The position numbers and the translations under genes were made by a program. Positions 13,882 to 21,332 of a DNA stretch of 25,032 bases are shown one piece after another; position 1 is the stretch's first letter; each line of letters begins with the position of its first letter. The notes under the pieces were generated by a model that saw nothing but the letters and a program-made list of their open reading frames with translations, was not told where the DNA came from and did no database searches. This DNA comes from UMGS1279 sp045630265 (GTDB lineage: Bacteria; Bacillota; Clostridia; Oscillospirales; Acutalibacteraceae), in the NCBI GenBank assembly GCA_045630265.1, contig JAZQSV010000055.1, forward strand, positions 1 through 25,032, read 5' to 3'.

Positions 13882-14003
13882 TCCCTTTCCCTTTTAAATT
13901 TGGTTTAATACTAATATAACATAATAAGACAAAAAAATCTACCGCCAAATATTTTTTTATGAATTTAAGGGTTAATTTTTATTTTAAATTTAAAATTTTA
14001 GTG

Positions 14004-14032
14004 TTGACAACACCCCTTTAATATGCTATAAT
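14004..14032 (+). promoter_or_regulatory. Promoter of the tRNA-Ser pair
   Basis: TTGACA, 17 bp, TATAAT with TGC before the minus-10. It ends 16 bp upstream of the first tRNA-Ser. Confidence 0.88.
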
Positions 14033-14048
14033 TCTATGGCACGCTAAT

Positions 14049-14135
14049 GGAGAGATGTCCGAGTGGTTTAAGGAGCTGGTCTTGAAAACCAGTGACTCGC
14101 AAGAGCCTAGGGTTCGAATCCCTATCTCTCCGCCA
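14049..14135 (+). tRNA. tRNA-Ser (anticodon TGA), CCA encoded
   Basis: Acceptor GGAGAGA/TCTCTCC, anticodon stem CTGGT/ACCAG with loop CTTGAAA (TGA), a long variable arm typical of class II tRNAs, T arm AGGGTTCGAATCCCT, then GCCA. Confidence 0.97.
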
Positions 14136-14162
14136 TTTAAATATAATTTTTAAACGTTACAC

Positions 14163-14252
14163 GGAGAAGTACTCAAGTGGTGACGAGGCGCCCCTGCTAA
14201 GGGCGTAGGTCGGGCAACCGGCGCGAGGGTTCAAGTCCCTCCTTCTCCGCCA
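14163..14252 (+). tRNA. tRNA-Ser (anticodon GCT), CCA encoded
   Basis: Acceptor GGAGAAG/CTTCTCC, anticodon stem CGCCC/GGGCG with GCT in the loop, a long variable arm (TAGGTCGGGCAACCGGCG), T arm GAGGGTTCAAGTCCCTC, then GCCA. Its 3' end is copied at 14453-14472. Confidence 0.96.
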
Positions 14253-14322
14253 ATAAAAAACCACCTATCTGCAGGTGGTTTTTTATTTTGTTTTAAAATA
14301 CACAACTTGAACCCGAGCGCCG
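14233..14322 (+). repeat. Direct repeat copy A: tRNA-Ser 3' end plus terminator
   Basis: About 90 bp running from within the T arm of tRNA-Ser(GCT) through CCA, the terminator and on to AACCCGAGCGCCG. It is almost identical to 14453-14543; the differences are one extra G in the terminator stem and a few bases before the end. Confidence 0.88.
14259..14285 (+). terminator. Terminator after tRNA-Ser(GCT)
   Basis: AAAACCACCT and AGGTGGTTTT pair around ATCTGC, with a T-run. It lies 6 bp after the tRNA CCA. Confidence 0.85.
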
Positions 14323-14452
14323 TGGCGCGGGCATTTTGAGCGACCGCTGCCTGTGGCAGAAAAAGGGAGCGATAAATGGCGTAGCGGTCGAAAAGCGAAA
14401 TGCGGCAGCATTGAGTCTTCGGGCACCGCAAGAGGGGTTGCATTGCAACTAA
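14323..14452 (+). other. GC-richer non-coding stretch between the two tRNA 3'-end copies
   Basis: No gene was found in the 394 bp between tRNA-Ser(GCT) and the ROK gene. This middle part is GC-richer than its surroundings and folds into hairpins: GACCGCT with AGCGGTC (about 30 bp apart), CTGCC/GGCAG, AATGCGGCAGCATT and GTTGCA/TGCAAC. A segment TCGGGCACCGCAAGAGGGGTT resembles the variable and T-arm region of the tRNA (TCGGGCAACCGG...GAGGGTT), so it may be a decayed tRNA copy with an insertion in the T loop. Confidence 0.5.
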
Positions 14453-14543
14453 AAGTCCCTCCTTCTCCGCCAATAAAAAACCACCTATCTGCAGGTGGGT
14501 TTTTTATTTTGTTTTAAGATAGATATTTTGAACCCGAGCGCCG
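14453..14543 (+). repeat. Direct repeat copy B: tRNA-Ser 3' end plus terminator
   Basis: A second copy of the last 20 bases of tRNA-Ser(GCT), its CCA, the terminator (with T-run) and the AACCCGAGCGCCG end. The 5' two thirds of a tRNA are missing or badly decayed, so it is not a functional tRNA. Confidence 0.88.
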
Positions 14544-14575
14544 ATAAAAAGCAGATATTTTTTGAATATATTTTA

Positions 14576-14604
14576 TTGACTTTTCCTTATATATAATGTA
14601 TTAT
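14576..14604 (+). promoter_or_regulatory. Promoter of the ROK-glycyl radical operon
   Basis: TTGACT, 17 bp, TATTAT. The predicted transcription start (about 14611) falls inside the palindrome at 14607-14631. No other strong promoter was seen before the five co-directional, tightly packed genes. Confidence 0.75.
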
Positions 14605-14606
14605 AT

Positions 14607-14631
14607 AATTAGTTAAATGATTTAACTAATT
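14607..14631 (+). promoter_or_regulatory. Perfect palindromic operator, probable ROK repressor site
   Basis: Arms AATTAGTTAAA and TTTAACTAATT, 11 bp each without mismatch, around TGA. It directly abuts the minus-10 box and covers the expected start point, 16 bp before the regulator's start codon. Known ROK repressors bind comparable AT-rich palindromes, so autorepression is likely. Confidence 0.75.
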
Positions 14632-14646
14632 GTTAGGGGTGTTGTT

Positions 14647-15759
14647 TTGACGCGAGCAACCAATTCACTTGCTATGAAACGCAAAAACCAAAAAATGCTT
14701 CTTAGCATTATCCGTGAAACGCCCACTCCGCGCGTGCAAATTGCCGAGCGAATGGGTCTTACCAAGGCGGCAGTAACCCTGCTTACTGAAGAGCTTACCC
14801 AGGCGGGCCTTATAAAGGAAAGCGAATCGGACTATACGGGTGTAGGCCGAAAGCCCATTTTACTTACAATAAATAACGACTTCTACTATGCTATTGGTAT
14901 AAATATTACGCGTAAACATTGCACCTTTGGAATTATAGACCTTGGCGGAAAGGTTTTGGCAGAAAATATTATATCTACCGCTTCCATTTCCCCAAATGAG
15001 GTTATAAAAGAAATAATTACAGGGTTAGAAGACCTTTTTGAAACAAACAACATAAAGCGGGAAAAACTACTTGGAATTGGCGTAAGCACCCCGGGCCCCG
15101 TTGACTACAAAACTAACACGATTTTAACCCCGCCTAACTTTGAAAAGTGGCACAACTTCAACCTTAACTCTTTAAGCACTGCCTTAAACCTTCCCCTTCG
15201 CACCGAAAATATAGCAAATGCCTATGCTTTGGGTGAGCAATATTTTGGAAGCAGAAAGGCAAATGACAATTTTATTACCGTTCTTGTAGACGATGGTATT
15301 GGTTCGGGCATTATTACCGACGGCAAAATCCACCGCGGTGGTAGCGGGCTTGGCAACGAGTTGGGACACATTTCTATTGATTTTAACGGTAAGCCCTGCA
15401 ACTGTGGAAATATTGGGTGTTTAGAGCAGTACGCATCCATCCCCTGCCTGCTGGACGGCACCAACGTTAAGGACTGGAAAGAGGTCATAGATAAAAATCT
15501 TATAGATATAATGGAAAAAGAGGTAAGATATTTAAGTGCTGCTCTGATTTCGGCCATTAACCTTTTTGATTTTAAAACCATTGTTTTGGGTGGTAAGCTA
15601 TCCTACAAAGGTGAAATTTTTGCAGGAAAGCTTTACGACGCCCTTAAAAACAAAAATATTACCAAAAGCAAAATTTCGGTTGTTCCCGGAGGCTCCCAAA
15701 ACGAGGTACTTATTGCAGGAACACTGATAATTGACCGCTTTTTTAAGGGGGATGATTAA
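14647..15759 (+). CDS. ROK-family transcriptional repressor
   Basis: A 370-residue cytoplasmic regulator of the XylR/NagC type. Residues about 10-75 are a winged HTH (VQIAERMGLTKAAVTLLTEE; GLIKESESDYTGVGRKP). The rest is the ROK sugar-sensing fold, with the zinc motif ELGHISID...CNCGNIGCLEQ at about 238-260. The kinase features are lost: the ATP-loop DxGGT is replaced by GINITRKHCTFG, and the catalytic NDAN reads NIAN, so it should sense rather than phosphorylate a sugar. The start is TTG at 14647 with AGGGG 8 bases upstream; the ATG at 14674 lacks a ribosome site. It is the first gene of the glycyl radical operon, overlaps the next gene's start, and probably represses the operon from the palindrome at 14607-14631. 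The inducer is unknown, presumably the pathway sugar. Confidence 0.92.
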   Translation: MTRATNSLAMKRKNQKMLLSIIRETPTPRVQIAERMGLTKAAVTLLTEELTQAGLIKESESDYTGVGRKPILLTINNDFYYAIGINITRKHCTFGIIDLGGKVLAENIISTASISPNEVIKEIITGLEDLFETNNIKREKLLGIGVSTPGPVDYKTNTILTPPNFEKWHNFNLNSLSTALNLPLRTENIANAYALGEQYFGSRKANDNFITVLVDDGIGSGIITDGKIHRGGSGLGNELGHISIDFNGKPCNCGNIGCLEQYASIPCLLDGTNVKDWKEVIDKNLIDIMEKEVRYLSAALISAINLFDFKTIVLGGKLSYKGEIFAGKLYDALKNKNITKSKISVVPGGSQNEVLIAGTLIIDRFFKGDD

Positions 15760-16468
15760 AACGGCAGAGCTTAAAATTTTCCAAAAAGGGTTTAACTACT
15801 CCCAAGACGGTCCTGGTAACCGACTGGTTTACCACCTTTCGGGCTGCAACTATAAATGCAAATGGTGTTCCAACCCTGAGGGAATGGAACAAATAAACTA
15901 CAAAACCCTTTCGGTTGATGACCTTGTAAAAGAAGCAATTTCCTGCAAGGCAATGTTTTTTTCGGGTGGCGGTGTAACCCTTACAGGCGGCGAACCTACC
16001 CTACAGTTTGATGCGATTTTAGAGTTTTATAAAGCTTTAAAAGAAAACAACATTAACACCTGCATTGAAACAAACGGCACAAGCAAAAGACTTTTTGAAC
16101 TTCTACCTTACATAGACCACCTGATTATGGATGTAAAGCACTTTAACCCTACAGTTCATAAAGAGTGGACATTTGTAGAAAACACTTTAACCCTTGAGAA
16201 TTTTGCAAGAATTTGTGAAAGTGGACGCGAGGCGCTTATAAGAATCCCGATTATAAACGGTTTTAACTCCGACCCTGAGGGATTTGTAGAGTTTTTTAAA
16301 AAACACAATACTGAAAACATTCGTTTTGAACTACTTCCCTACCACGAATACGGCAAGGAAAAATGGACAAAGCCATATGAAATTGAAAGCGGATTTATTT
16401 CCAAAGAAACACTTGCTAGTTTTAACAGGTTGTTTAGTGAAAACGGCCTTAAGCTTATAAAAACTTAA
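15752..16468 (+). CDS. Glycyl radical enzyme activase (radical SAM)
   Basis: A 238-residue radical-SAM enzyme that would use a 4Fe-4S cluster and S-adenosylmethionine to abstract hydrogen from the radical glycine of the enzyme encoded next. The cluster motif CNYKCKWC gives C32, C36 and C39; FFSGGGVTLTGGEPT supplies the SAM-binding GGE; and LIMDVKHFNP and LIRIPIINGFN match the family. It lacks the ferredoxin-like two-cluster insert that most activases of non-PFL glycyl radical enzymes carry after the CxxxCxxC motif; in this it resembles PflA. The ATG at 15752 overlaps the ROK stop by 8 bp; its AAGGGGG is too close to act normally, so coupling or the in-frame TTG at 15731 (AGGA upstream) are possible. 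It lies 20 bp before its likely substrate enzyme. Confidence 0.93.
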   Translation: MIKTAELKIFQKGFNYSQDGPGNRLVYHLSGCNYKCKWCSNPEGMEQINYKTLSVDDLVKEAISCKAMFFSGGGVTLTGGEPTLQFDAILEFYKALKENNINTCIETNGTSKRLFELLPYIDHLIMDVKHFNPTVHKEWTFVENTLTLENFARICESGREALIRIPIINGFNSDPEGFVEFFKKHNTENIRFELLPYHEYGKEKWTKPYEIESGFISKETLASFNRLFSENGLKLIKT

Positions 16469-16488
16469 AATGAAAGGTGATATGAGTT

Positions 16489-18801
16489 ATGGATTTTAAC
16501 AAAATTTACACTGCAGAGCAAATTACTGAAATGGCCAAAAAGCTTTTCAAATACGAACGCAGTAAAACCCGCCTTGACGGTTGGTTTATTGCCAAGGAAA
16601 TTGAAAGCAAGGGCGAAGAAAAGTACAAGGGATATGACGCGGAAACAAAGAAAGCTCTAATACTCAAGGACGTTGTTGCAGGTATTCCACTTGAAATTAG
16701 TGAGAACAACATTTTTGCGGGAACTCAGGACGACGGATTTGCAAAAAGCTATGCTCTTATCAACCCCTCTTTTAGGGTAGAAACCTTTAGTGGTTACTGC
16801 GACCCCACTGCAGTTTTTAATGATATTGAGCCAAACGAAGAATTCCCCAAAGAGCGCATTGAAAAAATGAGGGAAGAATTTTCCAAAACTCCTTACGTTA
16901 CCGAGCTTTCCAAAGTTTATGAAAATGCCGAGCTTGACACCAAGGAGGTAGCATATTTTATTGAACAGGTTACAGGCCACCTTATTCCTGACTTCCGCTT
17001 TGCAATTGCAAATGGTGTTGAGGCTATGATGGAAAAGGCCGCAGAGCCAATGAAAATTGCGTTAGAGAGCGTAATTATTTTAGCCGACCGCTACGCTGCA
17101 CTTGCAAAGGAGCTTATGGCAACTGCTTCTGATGAGCGCAAGGAACAGCTTAAACTTATGGTACAAACCCTTGAAACTGCTCCCAAAAAAGGTGCTAAAA
17201 CCCTTTATGAGGCAATTCAGGTTTTCCTACTTCTTTGGCAGATTATGTGCTTAGAGCAAACTCCCAACCCGTTTGCATTCTCGGTTGGTAACGCCGACCG
17301 CATTTTTGAGCCCTATAGAAACGGTTTGGACCGCGATACTGCAGCCGCTCTTCTTAAGCACTTCCTTGTTTTCTTCAACGTTGGTGACAGAAGCTGGGCT
17401 ATCTCCCAAAACATTATTATAGGCGGTAGGGATAAGGACGGAAATGACCTTACAAACGAAACCTCCTATGCACTTTTGGACGCATATTATGATATGAATA
17501 TGCCTCAGCCGATTTTGTCGGTTAAGATGCATAAAAATACTCCCGATAAGCTTCATGAAGAGCTTGGAAGATTTTTCTTCTCCCCCGGTATTCTTACCCC
17601 CTCACTCTTCAACGACGATTCCCTTTTTGCTATGCTTAAAGCAAACGGCATTGACGAGGACGATATCGTTGATACCTCTATTGCAGGCTGCCAGGAACCC
17701 CTTATTATGGGTAAGGATAACGGAAATACAACTAACAGCTGGTTAAACCTTCCCAAAATTTTGGAACTTACCCTTACAGGTGGCACCTCACTTATTACAG
17801 GTGAAAAGCTTGCCGACCTAAAACCGGCCGACCTTAAAAACCTTAGAGAAGAATTCTATAAAAACGTTGAGTTTTACGCTAAGCGTATGACCGACAATGC
17901 TAACGGTGCTTCCAGAGCTCTTTCCAACCTTAAGGTACCCTTCCTTTCCTGCTTTATGGGTGGACTTGAAAGCGGAATTGATACCCGCGACACCGAAAAA
18001 CAAGGTACCAAATATAACGGTAGCGGATGCCTTATTCACGGCGTTTCGGTAATTGCCGATAGCTTGGTTGCAGTTGATAAACTACTAAAAGAAAAACCCG
18101 AAGAGGCCGACCGCCTTGTAGACGCACTTAAAGCTAACTTTGTTGGCTTTGAGGATTTAAGAGCATTTTTAATGTCTGCTCCCAAATTCGGCAACAACAT
18201 TGACGAGGTTGACAAGGAAGCCGTTGAGGTTGTTAACAAGGTTACCGATATTGTAACATCAAAGAAAAACTACCTTGGTAATCCTTTCCGCGCAGACTAT
18301 GCAAGCCCCTCTACCCACCTTACATACGGATACTGGGTTGGTGCTACCCCCGACGGCAGACAGTCGAGAGAAATGCTTGGCTACGGTGTTGACCCGCTCT
18401 TTGGTGAAGCCACCAACGGTATGGGCTTCCGTATGCTTTCCGCACTTAAACTCCCCTATGGGCGTATGGGCGGCGGTTATGCATCTCACCTTGGTATTGA
18501 CCCTAAATACTTTAGAAGCGAAAGCTTCGAGGGCAAGGGAATGGAGTTCAAAGAAAAGATTGTAAATCCTTTGTTCTTTAGTTCTCCCGAAGATAAAATT
18601 GCACCCTTCTACCTCTACGTTAACGTTACTACTCCTGAAACCCTTAGAAAGGTTCAGGCCAACCCCAAAAAGTATGCTCCTAGCGGTGTGTACATTATGA
18701 GAATTCACGGAACCTTTGTAAACTTCCTTGACCTTTCTCCCGCAATTCAAAACGATATTATTAAGCGTTTGGACCTTAAATCTACAACCTTGGAGTGCTA
18801 G
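16489..18801 (+). CDS. Glycyl radical enzyme of unassigned substrate (PFL-like family)
   Basis: A 770-residue cytoplasmic enzyme with the ten-stranded barrel of pyruvate formate-lyase-like glycyl radical enzymes. The active-site cysteine is C401 in SIAGCQEPLIMG, with E403 in the position of the general base of dehydratase-type members. True pyruvate formate-lyase has two adjacent cysteines here, so PFL is unlikely. The C-terminal glycyl loop reads MRIHGTFVNFLDLSPAIQND, making G741 the radical site, 29 residues from the end; known members usually have RVxGY/F/W. The FGNNIDEVD segment is also typical. Candidate reactions are dehydration or C-O/C-C cleavage of a polyol, sugar or anhydrosugar, as for 1,5-anhydroglucitol 6-phosphate lyases of E. 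coli, given the adjoining sugar kinase and isomerase; this is inference. It would be oxygen-sensitive. AAAGGTGAT precedes the ATG. Confidence 0.9.
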   Translation: MDFNKIYTAEQITEMAKKLFKYERSKTRLDGWFIAKEIESKGEEKYKGYDAETKKALILKDVVAGIPLEISENNIFAGTQDDGFAKSYALINPSFRVETFSGYCDPTAVFNDIEPNEEFPKERIEKMREEFSKTPYVTELSKVYENAELDTKEVAYFIEQVTGHLIPDFRFAIANGVEAMMEKAAEPMKIALESVIILADRYAALAKELMATASDERKEQLKLMVQTLETAPKKGAKTLYEAIQVFLLLWQIMCLEQTPNPFAFSVGNADRIFEPYRNGLDRDTAAALLKHFLVFFNVGDRSWAISQNIIIGGRDKDGNDLTNETSYALLDAYYDMNMPQPILSVKMHKNTPDKLHEELGRFFFSPGILTPSLFNDDSLFAMLKANGIDEDDIVDTSIAGCQEPLIMGKDNGNTTNSWLNLPKILELTLTGGTSLITGEKLADLKPADLKNLREEFYKNVEFYAKRMTDNANGASRALSNLKVPFLSCFMGGLESGIDTRDTEKQGTKYNGSGCLIHGVSVIADSLVAVDKLLKEKPEEADRLVDALKANFVGFEDLRAFLMSAPKFGNNIDEVDKEAVEVVNKVTDIVTSKKNYLGNPFRADYASPSTHLTYGYWVGATPDGRQSREMLGYGVDPLFGEATNGMGFRMLSALKLPYGRMGGGYASHLGIDPKYFRSESFEGKGMEFKEKIVNPLFFSSPEDKIAPFYLYVNVTTPETLRKVQANPKKYAPSGVYIMRIHGTFVNFLDLSPAIQNDIIKRLDLKSTTLEC

Positions 18802-18803
18802 TA

Positions 18804-20090
18804 ATGAAAAGTATAGGAATTGATATTGGCACCACCTCTATTTGCGGTATTTTGCTTGATACCGAAAAGGGTGTTACCAAAAAAATTGAAAAAGCAAATG
18901 ACACTTGGCTTCAAACCCAAAACGAATGGGAGAGAGCACAAGATCCCGAAAAAATACTTAATACCGCATTTAGCATTTTAAACGAGCTTTACACCGATGA
19001 CGTTATTTCCATTGGTGTTACGGGGCAGATGCACGGAATTGTGTATTTGGACGGGGACGGAAACTCCCTTTCTCCCCTCTACACCTGGCAGGATAGACGC
19101 GGAGAACTCCCCTTTGGTAACAAAACTTATGCAGAGCATTTAAACAGTTTTGTTGGCTATGGCTACGTTACCCATTTTTATAATAAGGAAAATGGTCTTG
19201 TACCCCAAAATGCAGTGGTATTTTGCACCATCCACGACTATGTTGCAATGAAGTTTGCAGGTGTGAGTTCCCCAATAGTTCATAGCAGCGATGCTGCAAG
19301 CTTTGGGCAGTACGACCTTTTAACAAACAAATTTACCGTGGAGGATGCACTGCTCCCCGCTATTACCAACGATTTTACAGTTTTGGGTAAATACAAAAAT
19401 TCTGACGTTGCCGTTGCTATCGGCGATAACCAAGCAAGCTTTATGGGCTCTGTTTGCGGTGATGGAAGCGTTTTGGTAAATGCCGGTACGGGTAGCCAGA
19501 TTTCAACCGCTACTGATAAAATTTGTAACCTAAACGGAATAGAAACAAGGCCCTACGTAGAGGGCAAGTATTTGCTTGTTGGTTGCTCGCTTTGCGGCGG
19601 CAAATCCTTTGCGGTTTTGGAACAGTTCTTACGCAGCGTTGCCGAAATGGTTACCGGCGAAAAGCAGTCCAAGGTGTATGACCAGATGCTGGCTGCTATT
19701 GAGGGCAAGGAAAAGGGCGATTTAAGCGTTGATACCCGCTTTATGGGCACCAGAGCCAACCCCGAAATAAGGGGAAGCATTTTAGGACTTACACCCGAAA
19801 ACTTTACCCCCGCCGAGCTTATTTACGGCACTATAGAGGGTATGACAACCGAGCTTTACGATATGTTTGCAGGGCTTAACATCACCTGCGAAAAGCTTAT
19901 CGGCTCGGGCAATGGTATTAGAAAAACCCCCGCCTTTGCTAAAAGCTTGTCTTTGAGATTTGGCAAAAAGCTTATGATTCCTGCACATAAGGAAGAGGCC
20001 TGCTTTGGCGCCTGCCTTTTCTCCCTTGTTGCGGTGGGTAAGTTTGCAAGCACTGCAGATGCACAACAAATTATTAAGTATGAGGTATAA
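18804..20090 (+). CDS. FGGY-family sugar kinase (sedoheptulokinase/xylulokinase-like)
   Basis: A 428-residue kinase that transfers phosphate from ATP to a sugar, probably a ketose. The N-terminal domain has IGIDIGTTSICGIL (phosphate loop), VTGQMHGIVYLD and TWQDRRG (substrate loop); the GQMHG plus TWQD pair recalls sedoheptulokinases and xylulokinases. The catalytic aspartate is in VAIGDNQASFMG, the second domain begins VLVNAGTGSQIS, and the adenine site is LIGSGNGIRKTPAFAKSL. The start is ATG at 18804, 2 bp after the glycyl radical enzyme stop, with TTGGAG upstream inside that gene. Its product would feed the next gene's isomerase or a downstream aldolase. The sugar cannot be named. Confidence 0.9.
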   Translation: MKSIGIDIGTTSICGILLDTEKGVTKKIEKANDTWLQTQNEWERAQDPEKILNTAFSILNELYTDDVISIGVTGQMHGIVYLDGDGNSLSPLYTWQDRRGELPFGNKTYAEHLNSFVGYGYVTHFYNKENGLVPQNAVVFCTIHDYVAMKFAGVSSPIVHSSDAASFGQYDLLTNKFTVEDALLPAITNDFTVLGKYKNSDVAVAIGDNQASFMGSVCGDGSVLVNAGTGSQISTATDKICNLNGIETRPYVEGKYLLVGCSLCGGKSFAVLEQFLRSVAEMVTGEKQSKVYDQMLAAIEGKEKGDLSVDTRFMGTRANPEIRGSILGLTPENFTPAELIYGTIEGMTTELYDMFAGLNITCEKLIGSGNGIRKTPAFAKSLSLRFGKKLMIPAHKEEACFGACLFSLVAVGKFASTADAQQIIKYEV

Positions 20091-20091
20091 T

Positions 20092-21105
20092 ATGTTTTAC
20101 GAAAAACCGATATTTTTTGAAGCCAACCGAGTATTCAGGGTTTACACAGGCGGTAAACTCCTTGGTAAATTTGTTGGTAAAGATTATGTGGATGATTTTT
20201 ATCCCGAAGAATGGGTTGCTTCCTCTGTAACTGCCCTTAACGAGGGCAGCACCGACCCCTTTGAGGGTGTTTCCAAAATTGAAAGCACCGACCTTTATTT
20301 AAGCGAAGCTTATGAGAAATACGGTGATAAGATACTTGGCAATAAGGAAAGTCTTGGCATTTTGGTAAAATATCTTGATAGTGCCATTCGTCTTCCCGTA
20401 CAGGCACACCCCGATAAGGAGTTTTCAAAAAAATATTTAAACTCCACCCACGGCAAGGAAGAGTGCTGGTACATTTTAGATACCAGAGAGGGCGCCTCTA
20501 TCTCCTTTGGCTTTAAAGAGGGTGTTACAAAAGAAGCTTTTGTAAAGGCCATAAACGACAGCGAAACCGACAAAACTGCTATGGAAAATTTAATTGTAAA
20601 TTTCCCTGTTAAAAAAGGCGACGTTGTATTTATCCCTGCAAATACCGTACACGCAATATGTGCCGGTTGCCTTATTTTAGAGGTGCAGGAGCCAACCGAC
20701 TTCACAATTCAGCCCGAACGCTATTGCGGTGATTACCGACTTTCGGATAATGAAATGTATTTAGGACTTGTCCCCGAAATTGCCCTTAAATGCTTTAACT
20801 TTGAGCAAAGCGAAAACCCCTTTGTAAAGCCCATTACAGTTTCAGATGAAAAGGGAGTTTTAGTAGAGCAGCTTATAGGCGAAAATCAGACCGACAATTT
20901 TTCTTTAAGGCGCTTTACTCTTAGCGGTGGCGAGCTTTCGCTAAACAAAAACGCCATATACATTGTGGCAGACGGTGAGGGCGAAATTTTGGGTGACGGA
21001 TATAAAAGAGAGCTCAAAAAGGGTGATTACTTCCTGCTTCCCCACTGCGCTTTAGATAAGTTTAAGGTTGTTTCCAACAATTTGGAAATTTTGGCCTGCT
21101 ACTGA
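20092..21105 (+). CDS. Class I phosphomannose isomerase-like protein
   Basis: A 337-residue cupin metalloenzyme of the short mannose-6-phosphate isomerase type, normally interconverting mannose 6-phosphate and fructose 6-phosphate. Zinc ligands can be seen in LPVQAHPDKEFS (Gln, His), HGKEECWYI (Glu) and FIPANTVHAICAGCLILEVQEPTDFTIQPERY (His). A second cupin half follows to the end. The open frame begins at 20005 inside the kinase gene, but the ATG at 20092, one base after the kinase stop with GAGGT upstream, is correct because the protein then begins MFYEKPIFFEANRVF as in the family. As last gene of the operon it may act on the pathway's own phosphosugar or serve general mannose metabolism. 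Confidence 0.92.
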   Translation: MFYEKPIFFEANRVFRVYTGGKLLGKFVGKDYVDDFYPEEWVASSVTALNEGSTDPFEGVSKIESTDLYLSEAYEKYGDKILGNKESLGILVKYLDSAIRLPVQAHPDKEFSKKYLNSTHGKEECWYILDTREGASISFGFKEGVTKEAFVKAINDSETDKTAMENLIVNFPVKKGDVVFIPANTVHAICAGCLILEVQEPTDFTIQPERYCGDYRLSDNEMYLGLVPEIALKCFNFEQSENPFVKPITVSDEKGVLVEQLIGENQTDNFSLRRFTLSGGELSLNKNAIYIVADGEGEILGDGYKRELKKGDYFLLPHCALDKFKVVSNNLEILACY

Positions 21106-21130
21106 TTTTCTACATTACAAAACCATTTTT

Positions 21131-21161
21131 AAAACCCACCGCTTGGTGGGTTTTGTTTTTT
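21131..21161 (+). terminator. Terminator of the glycyl radical operon
   Basis: AAAACCCACC and GGTGGGTTTT pair around GCTT, followed by GTTTTTT. It lies 25 bp after the isomerase stop. Confidence 0.88.
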
Positions 21162-21227
21162 ATATAATGCTATAAGAGAATATTTTCTAAAAAATATTAA
21201 AAAAGTATAAATTTGGAATAAAATGTG

Positions 21228-21256
21228 TTGATTTTTAGATTATAAAACATTATAAT
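21228..21256 (+). promoter_or_regulatory. Promoter of the decarboxylase operon
   Basis: TTGATT, 17 bp, TATAAT, 77 bp before the first start codon. Confidence 0.75.
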
Positions 21257-21274
21257 AAATTTATAATGCGGGAG

Positions 21275-21307
21275 AATTTGGTTTTGCCCGCAAAGGCAAA
21301 TCAAATT
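21275..21307 (+). promoter_or_regulatory. Leader hairpin before the decarboxylase operon
   Basis: AATTTGGTTTTGCC pairs with GGCAAATCAAATT over about 13 bp around CGCAAA, ending 12 bp before GGAGGTG. An alternative stem, TGCGGG with CCCGCA, overlaps it and the two cannot form together. There is no T-run, so it is not a plain terminator; it may stabilise or regulate the mRNA. Confidence 0.5.
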
Positions 21308-21332
21308 TCCTTTTATGAGCGGAGGTGTAAAA

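Noticed and set aside
14231..14473. 80-residue minus-strand open frame
   Set aside because: It spans a tRNA end, a terminator and hairpins; non-coding DNA.
18259..18750. 163-residue minus-strand open frame
   Set aside because: Shadow of the glycyl radical enzyme gene; no ribosome site and composition unlike a real protein.
16489..18801. Pyruvate formate-lyase
   Set aside because: Only one active-site cysteine is present, followed by Gln-Glu, where PFL has two adjacent cysteines; the sugar kinase and isomerase neighbours also do not fit.
20005..20091. Longer N-terminus for the isomerase
   Set aside because: It would overlap the kinase by 86 bp; family similarity begins at the ATG at 20092, which has its own ribosome site.
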